From positions 1 to 34,144 of the forward strand of contig CAMCBT010000018.1 in the NCBI GenBank assembly GCA_945873115.1: a stretch of DNA of 34,144 nucleotides, given 5' to 3'. Source of the stretch: an uncultured Mitsuokella sp. (GTDB lineage Bacteria > Bacillota > Negativicutes > Selenomonadales > Selenomonadaceae). Each line of letters starts with the position of its first letter. The stretch's first letter is position 1. Both the position numbers and the translations under genes were made by a program. Below are positions 24,279 to 31,330 of the stretch, piece by piece. Below the pieces are notes generated by a model. It had not been told where the DNA came from. It ran no database searches and saw only the letters and a program-made list of their open reading frames with translations.

Positions 24279-25403
24279 TCAGACCATCAGCACCATATTG
24301 TCCCGATGGATGACCTCGCCGGCAGAATCCCTTCCGATGAGCTCTGGGAACTCCTCCGTGCGATGGCCGAGGATGCGCGATAGCTCCTCCTCTTTATAAT
24401 TCACGATGCCTCGGGCGATTTCCTGCCCGGCCTCGTCAAGAACCCGCACAGCACTTCCTCGGTCGAAGGAGCCCTCCACCGAGAGAATCCCCGCCGCCAG
24501 GAGGCTGGAGCCTCCCTCTAGGGCCTGTCGGCAGCCCGCATCCACCACCAGCTCCCCCAGAAGCCTTTTCCCGAAGGCAATCCAGCTCTTTCGCACCCGG
24601 AGGTGGGCTTCCTTCGCGGGAAAAACCGTGCCGATAGGGGCGCCTGCGAGAATCCGGCGGATATTCCCATTCTCCGCCCCTGAGGCGATGACCATGGACG
24701 TGCCTGCATTCATGGCGACCTGGGCTGCCTCCAGCTTCGTGGCCATGCCGCCGGTGCCGAGCTTCGAGCCCGCGCCTCCTGCGAGGGCCATCACCTCCCG
24801 GGTGATTTCCGGCACCTCCTCGATAAGGGTAGCCTCAGGGTCCTCGCTGGGATTTGCCGTGTAGAGGCCCTCGATATCCGTCAGGAGAATCAGGGCATCC
24901 GCATCCACGAGGGAGGCCACCATGGCGGAAAGATTGTCGTTGTCGCCGATTTTGATTTCGTCCACGGAGACTGCGTCGTTCTCGTTGATGATGGGGAGCG
25001 CCCCGAGGGCGAGAAGCGCCTGAAGGGCATCCCGGGAGTGGAGATACTGATGGTGGCGGGCGGCGTTTTCCTTCGTCAGCAGCACCTGGCCGATGGTGAC
25101 GCCGTACTCGGCGAAGAGCTTTTCATAGATATGCATGAGGACGCCCTGGCCGATGGCCGCCACCGCCTGCTTTTCCGGGATTTCCGAGGGCTTTTCGGCG
25201 AGCCCCAGCCGCCCGAGACCTGCGGCGATGGCGCCGGAGGACACGAGGAGAATTTCCTTGCCGGCGTTTTTTAGATCCGCCAGCTCCCGCACGAGCCCCT
25301 CGATGCGGCCGAGGTCCAGCCGCCCGCTGGGGTGCGTGAGGGTGCTGGTCCCCACCTTCACCACGATGCGCTTCGCCTCTTTCAGGCGCTCTCTTGCCTG
25401 CAT
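24279..25403 (-). CDS. proB: Glutamate 5-kinase
   Basis: 374 residues, the full-length form with an amino-acid-kinase domain (about 1-260) and a C-terminal PUA domain (about 280-365). It phosphorylates glutamate in the first, feedback-inhibited step of proline synthesis. Motifs: RIVVKVGTSTLTH, VSSGAIAAG, IINENDAVS, IGDNDNLSAMVA, LLTDIEGLYTANPSEDP and KLGTGGMATKLEAA. It lies 9 nt after yhbY. Proline acting as feedback inhibitor is established for the family, not shown here. Confidence 0.96.
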   Translation of the reverse strand: MQARERLKEAKRIVVKVGTSTLTHPSGRLDLGRIEGLVRELADLKNAGKEILLVSSGAIAAGLGRLGLAEKPSEIPEKQAVAAIGQGVLMHIYEKLFAEYGVTIGQVLLTKENAARHHQYLHSRDALQALLALGALPIINENDAVSVDEIKIGDNDNLSAMVASLVDADALILLTDIEGLYTANPSEDPEATLIEEVPEITREVMALAGGAGSKLGTGGMATKLEAAQVAMNAGTSMVIASGAENGNIRRILAGAPIGTVFPAKEAHLRVRKSWIAFGKRLLGELVVDAGCRQALEGGSSLLAAGILSVEGSFDRGSAVRVLDEAGQEIARGIVNYKEEELSRILGHRTEEFPELIGRDSAGEVIHRDNMVLMV

Positions 25404-25412
25404 CTTATCGCC

Positions 25413-25718
25413 TCACTTCGGCAGGTTGATTTTTGGCGCGTCGAAGTTGCGCTTGAAGAGGAGCCCGTTGCGTCCGATGAGCTGGACGAGGTTCGCGTCC
25501 ACCCGCTCCGCCAGCATGGTGATGGCCTCCTCAGGCGTCATGAGGGCGTTCTGGTTCACCCGCACCTTGATGAGCTCCCGCTTCTTGATGGCCTCCTTTG
25601 CAGAGGCCACCACGGAGGGGGTGACCCCCTCCTTCCCGATGGGCACCACCGGCTCCAGGGTCATCCCCATAGACCTGAGAAAGCTCTTCTGCTTCCCCGT
25701 CAATGAATTTCGTATCAT
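25413..25718 (-). CDS. yhbY: CRM-domain RNA-binding protein YhbY/YqeI
   Basis: 101 residues forming one CRM domain: LTGKQKSFLRSMGMTLEPVV, the GKEGVTPSVVASAKEA segment (a GxxG-type RNA-binding loop), LIKVRVNQNA and VQLIGRNGLLFKRN. Members associate with the pre-50S ribosomal subunit. It starts 3 nt after obgE, another ribosome-assembly factor, which supports that role. Confidence 0.93.
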   Translation of the reverse strand: MIRNSLTGKQKSFLRSMGMTLEPVVPIGKEGVTPSVVASAKEAIKKRELIKVRVNQNALMTPEEAITMLAERVDANLVQLIGRNGLLFKRNFDAPKINLPK

Positions 25719-25721
25719 ATA

Positions 25722-27005
25722 TTACTCCCTATACTCAAACTCCATATCGCCGATGCGGACCGTCTGGCCCTCCTTGATGCCCCGCTCCTTTAGCTTTCCG
25801 TCGATGCCCTTGATGCGCCAGATGTACTGGAAGCGGCGCACGGCCTCGTCGTTGTTGAAGTTCGTCATGATGACGAGCTTCTCGATAGCCTTGCCGTGAA
25901 CGATGAAGTCGCCCGCATCATTCCGGGTAATCGTAATCTTGTCCGGATCCTCGCCGGCGAAGTCGTAGACCTTCTCCGCCTCCTCCGCCTTCGGGGCCTC
26001 CGGCACGTAGGAGTCCAGCCACTCGCCCACGCAGTCAATGAGCTCCTTCACCCCCTGGCGCGTTGCCGCCGAGATGGCGAAGAAGCGGATGCCCTCCTCC
26101 TCGGCCAGCTTCTTTAGCCGCGGCAGGTTCTCCCGGGCCTCCGGCAGGTCGATCTTGTTCGCCACCAGGATCTGGGTGCGGCGGGCGATGGACTCGCTGT
26201 ACTTCTTGAGCTCCGCATTGATCTTGTGGTAGTCCTCCACCGGATCCCGGCCCTCGATGCCCGAGGCATCCACGATGTGGAGGATGAGCTTCGTCCGCTC
26301 CACGTGGCGCAGGAAATCGTGGCCGAGGCCCACACCGTCCGCCGCCCCCTCGATGAGTCCGGGGATATCCGCCATGACGAAGCTCTTCTCATAGTCCGTC
26401 TTGACGACGCCCAGCACCGGCGTGATCGTCGTGAAGTGATACTCCGCAATCTCCGGGCGGGCGGCGCTCACGGAGGTGATGAGGCTGGACTTTCCCACGC
26501 TCGGGTAGCCCACGAGGCCCACATCCGCCAGAAGCTTCAGCTCCAATATGAGGTTCTTCGCCTCGCCGGGCTCCCCGAACTCCGCAAAGGTCGGAGCCCT
26601 GTTGGCGGGATTTGCAAACTTCGCATTGCCCCGGCCGCCTCGGCCGCCCTTCAGGATGACCCGCTCCTCCCCGACCTCGGTGAGATCCGCCAGCATCTGA
26701 CCCGTGGCCTCGTCCTTCACGATGGTTCCGGGGGGCACCTTTATGACGCAGGGAGGCGCATTCTTGCCATACTGGTTCTTGATGTCGCCATTCTCCCCAT
26801 TTTTCGCCGTGAACTTCCGATGGAAGCGGAAGTCCAGGAGCGTATTCATATTCGGATCCACCCGGAAGACGATGTCGCCGCCCCGGCCCCCGTCGCCGCC
26901 GGATGGGCCTCCCTTCGGCACGAACTTCTCCCGACGGAAAGCGCTCTTGCCGTGGCCCCCGTCCCCCGCCTTGCAGATGATGCGGGTCCTATCGATAAAC
27001 TGCAT
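25722..27005 (-). CDS. obgE: GTPase Obg (50S assembly / stringent response)
   Basis: 427 residues. The N-terminal Obg fold (about 1-158) is glycine-rich (GGPSGGDGGRGGDIVF, KGGRGGRGNAKFANPANRAP). The G domain has the P-loop GYPSVGKSS (166-174), the switch II DIPGLIEGA and the NKID base-recognition motif. A C-terminal OCT domain (about 350-427) reads GDFIVHGKAIEKLVIMTNFNNDEAVRRFQ in part. Obg is an essential GTPase acting in late 50S assembly and (p)ppGpp response. GGAGG precedes ATG 27005. The OCT domain marks the Firmicutes form. Confidence 0.96.
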   Translation of the reverse strand: MQFIDRTRIICKAGDGGHGKSAFRREKFVPKGGPSGGDGGRGGDIVFRVDPNMNTLLDFRFHRKFTAKNGENGDIKNQYGKNAPPCVIKVPPGTIVKDEATGQMLADLTEVGEERVILKGGRGGRGNAKFANPANRAPTFAEFGEPGEAKNLILELKLLADVGLVGYPSVGKSSLITSVSAARPEIAEYHFTTITPVLGVVKTDYEKSFVMADIPGLIEGAADGVGLGHDFLRHVERTKLILHIVDASGIEGRDPVEDYHKINAELKKYSESIARRTQILVANKIDLPEARENLPRLKKLAEEEGIRFFAISAATRQGVKELIDCVGEWLDSYVPEAPKAEEAEKVYDFAGEDPDKITITRNDAGDFIVHGKAIEKLVIMTNFNNDEAVRRFQYIWRIKGIDGKLKERGIKEGQTVRIGDMEFEYRE

Positions 27006-27054
27006 GGTATCCTCCTTGCCCGGTGCTGCGCTCCGGGCTCACTGTTTGGAATGC

Positions 27055-27091
27055 AAAAAGCCCCAGAAAGCGAAAGCCGCTTTCTGGAGCC
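27055..27091 (-). terminator. Terminator or attenuator between rpmA and obgE
   Basis: CCAGAAAGCG (27063-27072) pairs with CGCTTTCTGG (27078-27087) around AAAGC. A U-run (27059-27055 on the minus strand) follows. It is 50 nt before the obgE start, so obgE needs either read-through or a promoter in that short gap. Confidence 0.8.
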
Positions 27092-27122
27092 TATCCATTC
27101 CAACGCAACTTCACGCTGTCGC

Positions 27123-27179
27123 GGGCAGGAACCCCTGCCCAAAATGAACAAATGCCTGCGCAAACCCACGCGCAGGCAT
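27123..27179 (-). terminator. Two further hairpins after rpmA
   Basis: ATGCCTGCGC (27152-27161) pairs with GCGCAGGCAT (27170-27179), a 10-bp perfect stem directly after the rpmA stop, followed on the minus strand by a broken U-rich stretch. Next is GGGCAGG/CCTGCCC (27123-27129 and 27134-27140). With the structure at 27055-27091 this makes three hairpins in series. Confidence 0.6.
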
Positions 27180-27184
27180 ACGTA

Positions 27185-27475
27185 TTACATAGCTTCTTCC
27201 GCCGTGTAAACGCTGATCTGACGGTTGTGCCGGCCCTTGCGCTCAATGGCGACCTTGCCCGCAACCTTTGCAAACAGCGTATCATCCTTGCCGCGACCGA
27301 CGTTGTGGCCCGGATGGAAATGGGTGCCGCGCTGACGGACGAGGATGCTGCCTGCCGTCACCATGGTGCCGGCGTGCTCCTTGACGCCAAGGCGCTTCGA
27401 CTCGCTGTCGCGGCCGTTGCGCGTGGAGCTGACACCCTTCTTATGCGCGAAAAGCTGCAAATCAAACGTGAACAT
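27185..27475 (-). CDS. rpmA: 50S ribosomal protein L27 with cleavable N-terminus
   Basis: 96 residues from ATG 27475, placed 5 nt after GGAGGTGA; a GTG three codons upstream overlaps that Shine-Dalgarno sequence and is unlikely. The protein begins MFTFDLQLF followed by [21 protein letters not shown]. This is the Firmicutes form of bL27, whose first nine residues are removed by the protease Prp after the LQxF motif to expose the functional N-terminus near the peptidyl-transferase centre. The matching protease gene lies directly upstream in the same operon. Confidence 0.96.
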   Translation of the reverse strand: MFTFDLQLFAHKKGVSSTRNGRDSESKRLGVKEHAGTMVTAGSILVRQRGTHFHPGHNVGRGKDDTLFAKVAGKVAIERKGRHNRQISVYTAEEAM

Positions 27476-27493
27476 AAGATTCACCTCCGTGTT

Positions 27494-27805
27494 TCAGGAT
27501 TCGATGCAGACACCTTTCGGACTGAGTTTTTCGATTTCCTTCAGCCCCAGAAGCATGGTCTGCAATATTGCCTCTGTGAGATCATCGGGTGCGCCTTTCA
27601 GCTTCATCTCGAGCTTTCCACTCGCATGCTGGTATTCCATATCGCGATGCAGATGCCCCTGTATTCCGAGTAAGGCGGTCTGTGAAAGCGCCGAGACGCC
27701 CGCGCAGACGATATCCTGGCCCCGCTCTGCCGTGCCGCTGTGGCCCGTGAGCTTAAAGCCGGATATTTTCCCGTCTTCTTGTCGATAGACCTTGAGCCGT
27801 ATCAT
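27494..27805 (-). CDS. prp: Ribosomal-processing cysteine protease Prp
   Basis: 103 residues (YsxB family). Prp cleaves the N-terminal extension of bL27. The catalytic pair is visible at His22 (LTGHSG) and Cys34 (DIVCAGVSAL), with Asp31 nearby, the same numbering as the staphylococcal enzyme. The start overlaps the rplU stop (ATG within TGATG-type overlap), and rpmA starts 18 nt after it. The order rplU-prp-rpmA is the conserved Firmicutes arrangement. Confidence 0.95.
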   Translation of the reverse strand: MIRLKVYRQEDGKISGFKLTGHSGTAERGQDIVCAGVSALSQTALLGIQGHLHRDMEYQHASGKLEMKLKGAPDDLTEAILQTMLLGLKEIEKLSPKGVCIES

Positions 27806-28116
27806 CAGGCCTCGATCTTTTCAATCGTGACCTTCGTGTAGGGCTGACGATGGCCCTGACGCTTGCGGTAGTTGGACTTGGCCTTGTACTTGAAGACACG
27901 GATCTTCTTGCCCTTGCCCTGGGCCTCGACCTTCGCCGTCACCTTCGCGCCCTCGACGAGGGGCTTGCCGACCTTGACATCACCGTCATTCACGACCGTC
28001 AGAACCTCATCGAATACGACAGATGCGCCCTCCTCCGCGGAGAGCTTCTCCACCAGGATGACATCACCTTCTGCGACCTTGTACTGTTTGCCGCCCGTCT
28101 TGATGATTGCGTACAT
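27805..28116 (-). CDS. rplU: 50S ribosomal protein L21
   Basis: 103 residues from ATG 28116, preceded by GGGAGGTG. It binds 23S rRNA in the large subunit. Diagnostic segments: [20 protein letters not shown] at the N-terminus, [17 protein letters not shown], and [21 protein letters not shown] in the C-terminal half. The frame remains open to 28221, but that region is leader RNA. First gene of the operon, with a strong promoter. Confidence 0.97.
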   Translation of the reverse strand: MYAIIKTGGKQYKVAEGDVILVEKLSAEEGASVVFDEVLTVVNDGDVKVGKPLVEGAKVTAKVEAQGKGKKIRVFKYKAKSNYRKRQGHRQPYTKVTIEKIEA

Positions 28117-28233
28117 TGTTACACCTCCCATAATGTTTACTCGCCGGCTACGGTAGGCAAATGCCATTTGAGACCTCGCCGTGCGGTTGGGGAAAGGAGC
28201 TCGCGCTCCAAATAGGCGCACTCACGCCTATGT
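28117..28233 (-). ncRNA. Probable L21 ribosomal-protein leader RNA
   Basis: The predicted rplU transcript carries a leader of about 117 nt. Near its 5' end ATAGGCG and CGCCTAT form a stem around a TGAGTG loop (plus coordinates about 28213-28232), followed directly by GGAGC/GCTCC around GC. Firmicutes rplU operons often have an L21 leader that binds the protein for autoregulation. Structure and position fit, but I cannot check the covariance model. Confidence 0.5.
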
Positions 28234-28239
28234 TTTAGA

Positions 28240-28269
28240 ATCATACCATAGGGAAAGGGAGCTTGTCAA
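28240..28269 (-). promoter_or_regulatory. Strong promoter of the rplU operon
   Basis: On the minus strand a perfect TTGACA (28269-28264) and TATGAT (28245-28240) are separated by 18 nt, with TGG making an extended -10. Expected start of transcription is near 28233. Confidence 0.8.
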
Positions 28270-28287
28270 TGAAAAATCCAGTCTCCG

Positions 28288-28380
28288 CTATGAAAAGAAC
28301 AACAACCTGTAACAATATTCCTTCAGAAAATCCGTGATTTTTGTTTCGACCTGCATCTGTTCTTGTGGTATACTGTTCAT
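28288..28380 (-). pseudogene. Probable transposase N-terminal fragment
   Basis: A 30-codon frame, MNSIPQEQMQVETKITDFLK continuing EYCYRLLFFS, starts at ATG 28380 with GGAGG about nine bases upstream. An extended -10 (TGG plus TATAAT, 28429-28424 on the minus strand) lies 44 nt before the ATG. The start resembles N-termini of IS4-like transposases (short acidic leader then xITDFLKEY) and then stops abruptly next to the rplU promoter. It reads as the truncated 5' end of a lost element. The family match is from memory and weak. Confidence 0.35.
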
Positions 28381-28530
28381 AGCACGAGCCTCCATCTGTA
28401 TGGCTGATTTTTGGGGTAATTTCATTATACCAAATGGCAGGATTCCGTGCTATTTTTATAGTCGGGATTCGCTGATGCAGCACAATTTCGGTAGTTTTAG
28501 GGGTGCGAAGTTCGAATTTGGTAGATTCCA

Positions 28531-28558
28531 TTGACCGCCCCGTTAAACATGGTATAAA
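28531..28558 (+). promoter_or_regulatory. Promoter of the small HTH gene
   Basis: TTGACC (28531-28536) and TATAAA (28553-28558) are separated by 16 nt, with TGG before the -10. The HTH start codon lies about 27 nt after the predicted transcription start. Confidence 0.65.
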
Positions 28559-28591
28559 ATAAACAGGAAGATACACGAGAGGACGGTTGCT

Positions 28592-28921
28592 ATGCCAAAG
28601 GTCACCCGGGAGGATATTCCGAATTGGTTTCAGAAGAAGACGGGCTTCAATGTGGATGTGGAGGAGCTCAAGAAGGCGGCGGAGCTGGATCGGATTGCCT
28701 GCGCCGATGAGCCCATGAAGCTCATGCGGGAGCTCTGGGGGCTGACGCCCCGGGACTTCGAGACGCTTCTCGGGGCGCCGAGCCGGACGGTGGAGATGTG
28801 GTTCCATGCCAAGTCCTCCCGCCCCGCCTCCTGGGTGGTGCGGCTCATCGTGGAAAAATGCGCCCAGTTCCGGGAGCAGCGCCTCCGCCGCGAGGCCCTG
28901 GCGAAGAAGCTTCGCAAATAG
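28592..28921 (+). CDS. Small helix-turn-helix DNA-binding protein (XRE-like)
   Basis: 109 residues. The central part (about 43-85) reads KLMRELWGLTPRDFETLLGAPSRTVEMWFHAKSSRPASWV, a helix-turn-helix of the Cro/CI or HigA/YiaG antitoxin type in which TPRDFETLLG and SRTVEMWFHAK are the two helices. The rest is helical and charged, ending in a basic tail RLRREALAKKLRK. AGAGGA precedes ATG 28592. It has its own promoter. No toxin partner or neighbouring operon is seen: upstream is a probable IS scar and downstream a deletion scar. Role unknown, probably a transcription regulator. Confidence 0.75.
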   Translation: MPKVTREDIPNWFQKKTGFNVDVEELKKAAELDRIACADEPMKLMRELWGLTPRDFETLLGAPSRTVEMWFHAKSSRPASWVVRLIVEKCAQFREQRLRREALAKKLRK

Positions 28922-28932
28922 AAAGGATTTTT

Positions 28933-29073
28933 ATGACAAGACGTGCCTTTCTTCTAGCCGGCCTGGGGCTCCTGGGCGTGGTGGCGACCGGCGGCATATA
29001 TTCCTATGTCCATCTGCCTCCGTCATTCTCCAGGCAGACAAGCGGGCCGCCCACGGACAGGTGGTGGCCCTGA
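28933..29073 (+). pseudogene. N-terminus of a lost exported or membrane-anchored protein
   Basis: The 46-codon frame starts MTRRAFLLAGLGLLGVVATG and continues with IYSYVHLPPSF, a signal-anchor-like beginning with twin Arg and a hydrophobic core. AAAGGA precedes the ATG. It then runs without domain sense (SRQTSGPPTDRWWP) because, from about 29022, the DNA encodes the tail of ExbD in another frame. It therefore looks like the first 30-odd codons of a deleted gene. It could resemble N-termini of metal-dependent hydrolases, but I cannot assign it. Confidence 0.5.
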
Positions 29074-29135
29074 TGGACATGCTCAAGGGGGCTGGCGTCA
29101 CCCGCCTTGCCATCGCAGCAGAGCAGAGGAAGTAG
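29022..29135 (+). pseudogene. exbD: C-terminal remnant of ExbD/TolR
   Basis: Frame 3 from GTC 29022 to TAG 29133-29135 reads VILQADKRAAHGQVVALMDM, then LKGAGVTRLAIAAEQRK, 37 residues. This is the closing periplasmic part of ExbD/TolR (beta strand, ADK turn, VVxxMDxLKxAGV helix, final strand). ExbD with ExbB energises TonB-dependent outer-membrane uptake. The N-terminal membrane helix and most of the domain are missing and there is no start codon in frame, so the gene is dead. The next ATG begins a TonB-like peptide. Confidence 0.7.
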
Positions 29136-29138
29136 CCT

Positions 29139-29279
29139 ATGAACCAGCATTTTTCCTGGCCAAAGGCCTACGCCTCCTCCTTTCTGAGTCTTGATTCCTC
29201 ACGGTCTTTTCTTATGGGACGCAGATTATTTCTTTGCCGCTGGCAGCTCGCCCTCAAGCTCCAAGATCATGTCCCGTAG
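29139..29279 (+). pseudogene. TonB-like N-terminal remnant
   Basis: ATG 29139, three bases after the exbD remnant stop, opens MNQHFSWPKAYASSFLSLDS. TonB proteins of this group typically start with a short WxKAYxxS segment before the membrane helix, and tonB normally follows exbD. Homology ends near 29190; the remaining codons to the TAG at 29277-29279 are antisense to the 3' end of uvrB. The match is short, so the call leans on context. Confidence 0.45.
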
Positions 29280-31262
29280 CTCGGCGGCCCGCTCGAATTC
29301 CAGGGCGCGGCTGGCGGCGCGCATTTCGGCCATCAGCGACTTTACGAGGCTCTCCTTCTGCTTCTTGGAGAGCTTCTTCTTTTTGCCCTCCTTCGTCTCG
29401 TAGCCCTTGCCCGTCTCCGCCACAAGCGTCGTCTCGATGAGGGGCATTATGGGCTTTACGATGGTCTTTGGCGTGATGGCGTGCTCCCTGTTGTATTCCT
29501 GCTGGATGGTGCGGCGGCGCTCTGTCTCGTCCATGGCCCGCTGCATGGAGTCGGTGATGCGGTCTGCGTAGAGAATGACCCGTCCCTCGGCATTTCGTGC
29601 GGCCCGGCCGATGATCTGGATAAGGGAGGTGTCGGACCGGAGGAAGCCCTCCTTGTCCGCGTCCAGGATGGCGATGAGGGAGACCTCCGGCATGTCAAGG
29701 CCCTCTCGGAGGAGGTTGATGCCCACCAGCACGTCGAACTCCCCCGCCCGGAGGTCGTGGATGATTTCCGCCCGCTCGATGGTGGCGATGTCCGAGTGGA
29801 GATAGCGCACCTTCACCCCCGCCTCCTTAAGGTACTCCGTCAGGTTCTCCGCCATCTTCTTCGTCAGCGTCGTGACGAGCACCCGCTCGTTCTTCTCGAT
29901 GCGGATATGGATTTCCGACAGCAGGTCGTCAATCTGCCCCTCGATGGGCCGCACCTCGATGATGGGGTCGAGGAGCCCTGTGGGGCGGATGACCTGCTGG
30001 GCCACCTGCTGGGCCTCCTTGAGCTCATATTTCCCCGGTGTCGCGGAGACATAGACAATCTGATTGATGCGGGCGGCGAACTCCTCGAAGGTCAAAGGCC
30101 GGTTGTCAAAGGCGGAGGGCAGGCGGAAGCCATTGTCCACCAGGGACACCTTCCGGCTCCTGTCGCCCGCGTACATAGCATGGATCTGCGGCAGCGTCAC
30201 ATGACTCTCGTCGATGACGATGAGGAAGTCCTCCGGGAAATAGTCAAGAAGCGTATAGGGGGCCGCCCCCGGGGCCCGGTGCGTCAGGTGCCTCGAGTAG
30301 TTCTCGATGCCGGAGCAGTAGCCCATCTCCTGCATCATCTCCAGATCATAGCGAGTTCTCTGGCCGATGCGCTGGGCCTCCAGGAGCTTCCCCTCCTCGG
30401 TGAACTTCTTCTCCTGCTCCTCCAGCTCCTCCTCGATGGCCTTCATGGCGATCTTCATGTCCTCGTCTTCTGTGACGTAGTGGGAGGCCGGGAAGACCAT
30501 GGAGTGGGTGCGCTCCCCGTAGACCTCCCCCGTTGTCACGTCGAACTCCACGATGCGGTCCACCTCGTCACCAAAGAGCTCGATGCGCACGGCCCGGCTG
30601 TTGTAGCCCGCCGGATAAACCTCGATGACGTCCCCCCGCACCCGGAATTTCCCTCGGTCAAAGGCGATATCGTTGCGCTCGTAGCGGATGGAGACGAGCT
30701 TTTTGAGGATCTCATCCCGACTTACCTCCTGCCCCTTGTGGAGGGAGAGCACCATCTCGTGGTAGCTCTCCGGCGAGCCCAGGCCGTAGATGCAGGATAC
30801 GGAGGCCACGATGATACAGTCCCGCCGCTCGAAGAGGGAGCAGGTGGCACTGTGGCGCAGCTCATCGATTTCGTCATTGATGGAGGCATCCTTCTCGATG
30901 TAGGTATCCGTCTGGGCGATATAGGCCTCCGGCTGGTAGTAGTCGTAGTAGCTGACGAAGTAGCCCACGTAGTTTTCCGGGAAAAAGGCCTTGAACTCGC
31001 TGGCCAACTGGGCGGCCAGCGTCTTGTTGTGGGCGATGACGAGGGTGGGCTTCTGGACTTTTTCGATCATCTTGGCGATAGTATACGTCTTGCCCGTGCC
31101 CGTGGCCCCTAGGAGCACTTGGGCCGTCATGCCGTTCTCGATGCCTGCCGCCAGGTCTTCTATGGCCTGTGGCTGGTCTCCCATGGGCTCGAAGGGCGCC
31201 ACCACGTGGAAGGGACGCTCCTCCGTAAACTTCATCGTATTGAGCTTTGGCACCATGCCCAT
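29226..31262 (-). CDS. uvrB: UvrABC excision nuclease subunit B
   Basis: 678 residues from ATG 31262 (GGAGG seven bases upstream; in-frame codons up to 31373 overlap the preceding terminator region). UvrB is the damage-verifying helicase-like subunit of nucleotide excision repair. Walker A is GATGTGKT at 52-59; the damage-clamping beta-hairpin region reads [11 protein letters not shown]; helicase motifs [18 protein letters not shown] and [10 protein letters not shown] follow. The C-terminal UVR motif that contacts UvrC is [19 protein letters not shown]. uvrA is not in the window; upstream is a terminator after the HD-GYP-like gene. Confidence 0.96.
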   Translation of the reverse strand: MGMVPKLNTMKFTEERPFHVVAPFEPMGDQPQAIEDLAAGIENGMTAQVLLGATGTGKTYTIAKMIEKVQKPTLVIAHNKTLAAQLASEFKAFFPENYVGYFVSYYDYYQPEAYIAQTDTYIEKDASINDEIDELRHSATCSLFERRDCIIVASVSCIYGLGSPESYHEMVLSLHKGQEVSRDEILKKLVSIRYERNDIAFDRGKFRVRGDVIEVYPAGYNSRAVRIELFGDEVDRIVEFDVTTGEVYGERTHSMVFPASHYVTEDEDMKIAMKAIEEELEEQEKKFTEEGKLLEAQRIGQRTRYDLEMMQEMGYCSGIENYSRHLTHRAPGAAPYTLLDYFPEDFLIVIDESHVTLPQIHAMYAGDRSRKVSLVDNGFRLPSAFDNRPLTFEEFAARINQIVYVSATPGKYELKEAQQVAQQVIRPTGLLDPIIEVRPIEGQIDDLLSEIHIRIEKNERVLVTTLTKKMAENLTEYLKEAGVKVRYLHSDIATIERAEIIHDLRAGEFDVLVGINLLREGLDMPEVSLIAILDADKEGFLRSDTSLIQIIGRAARNAEGRVILYADRITDSMQRAMDETERRRTIQQEYNREHAITPKTIVKPIMPLIETTLVAETGKGYETKEGKKKKLSKKQKESLVKSLMAEMRAASRALEFERAAELRDMILELEGELPAAKK

Positions 31263-31283
31263 GTGCTTTCCTCCTTGTATTCC

Positions 31284-31314
31284 AAAAGAGCCCTCTCCAT
31301 CCGAGAAGGCTCTT
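31284..31314 (-). terminator. Terminator between the degenerate HD-GYP gene and uvrB
   Basis: AGAGCCCTCTC (31287-31297) pairs with GAGAAGGCTCT (31303-31313) with one mismatch. On the minus strand four U residues follow. Moderate strength; some read-through into uvrB is likely because no clear uvrB promoter is seen in the remaining 20 nt. Confidence 0.65.
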
Positions 31315-31330
31315 CCATATGCATTCGATT

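Noticed and set aside
28507..28530. GTTCGAAT string as a tRNA T-loop
   Set aside because: No matching T-stem, acceptor or anticodon arm around it.
28241..28807. 188-codon minus-strand frame across the HTH gene and rplU promoter
   Set aside because: Overlaps a well-supported HTH gene and the rplU promoter; no family features.
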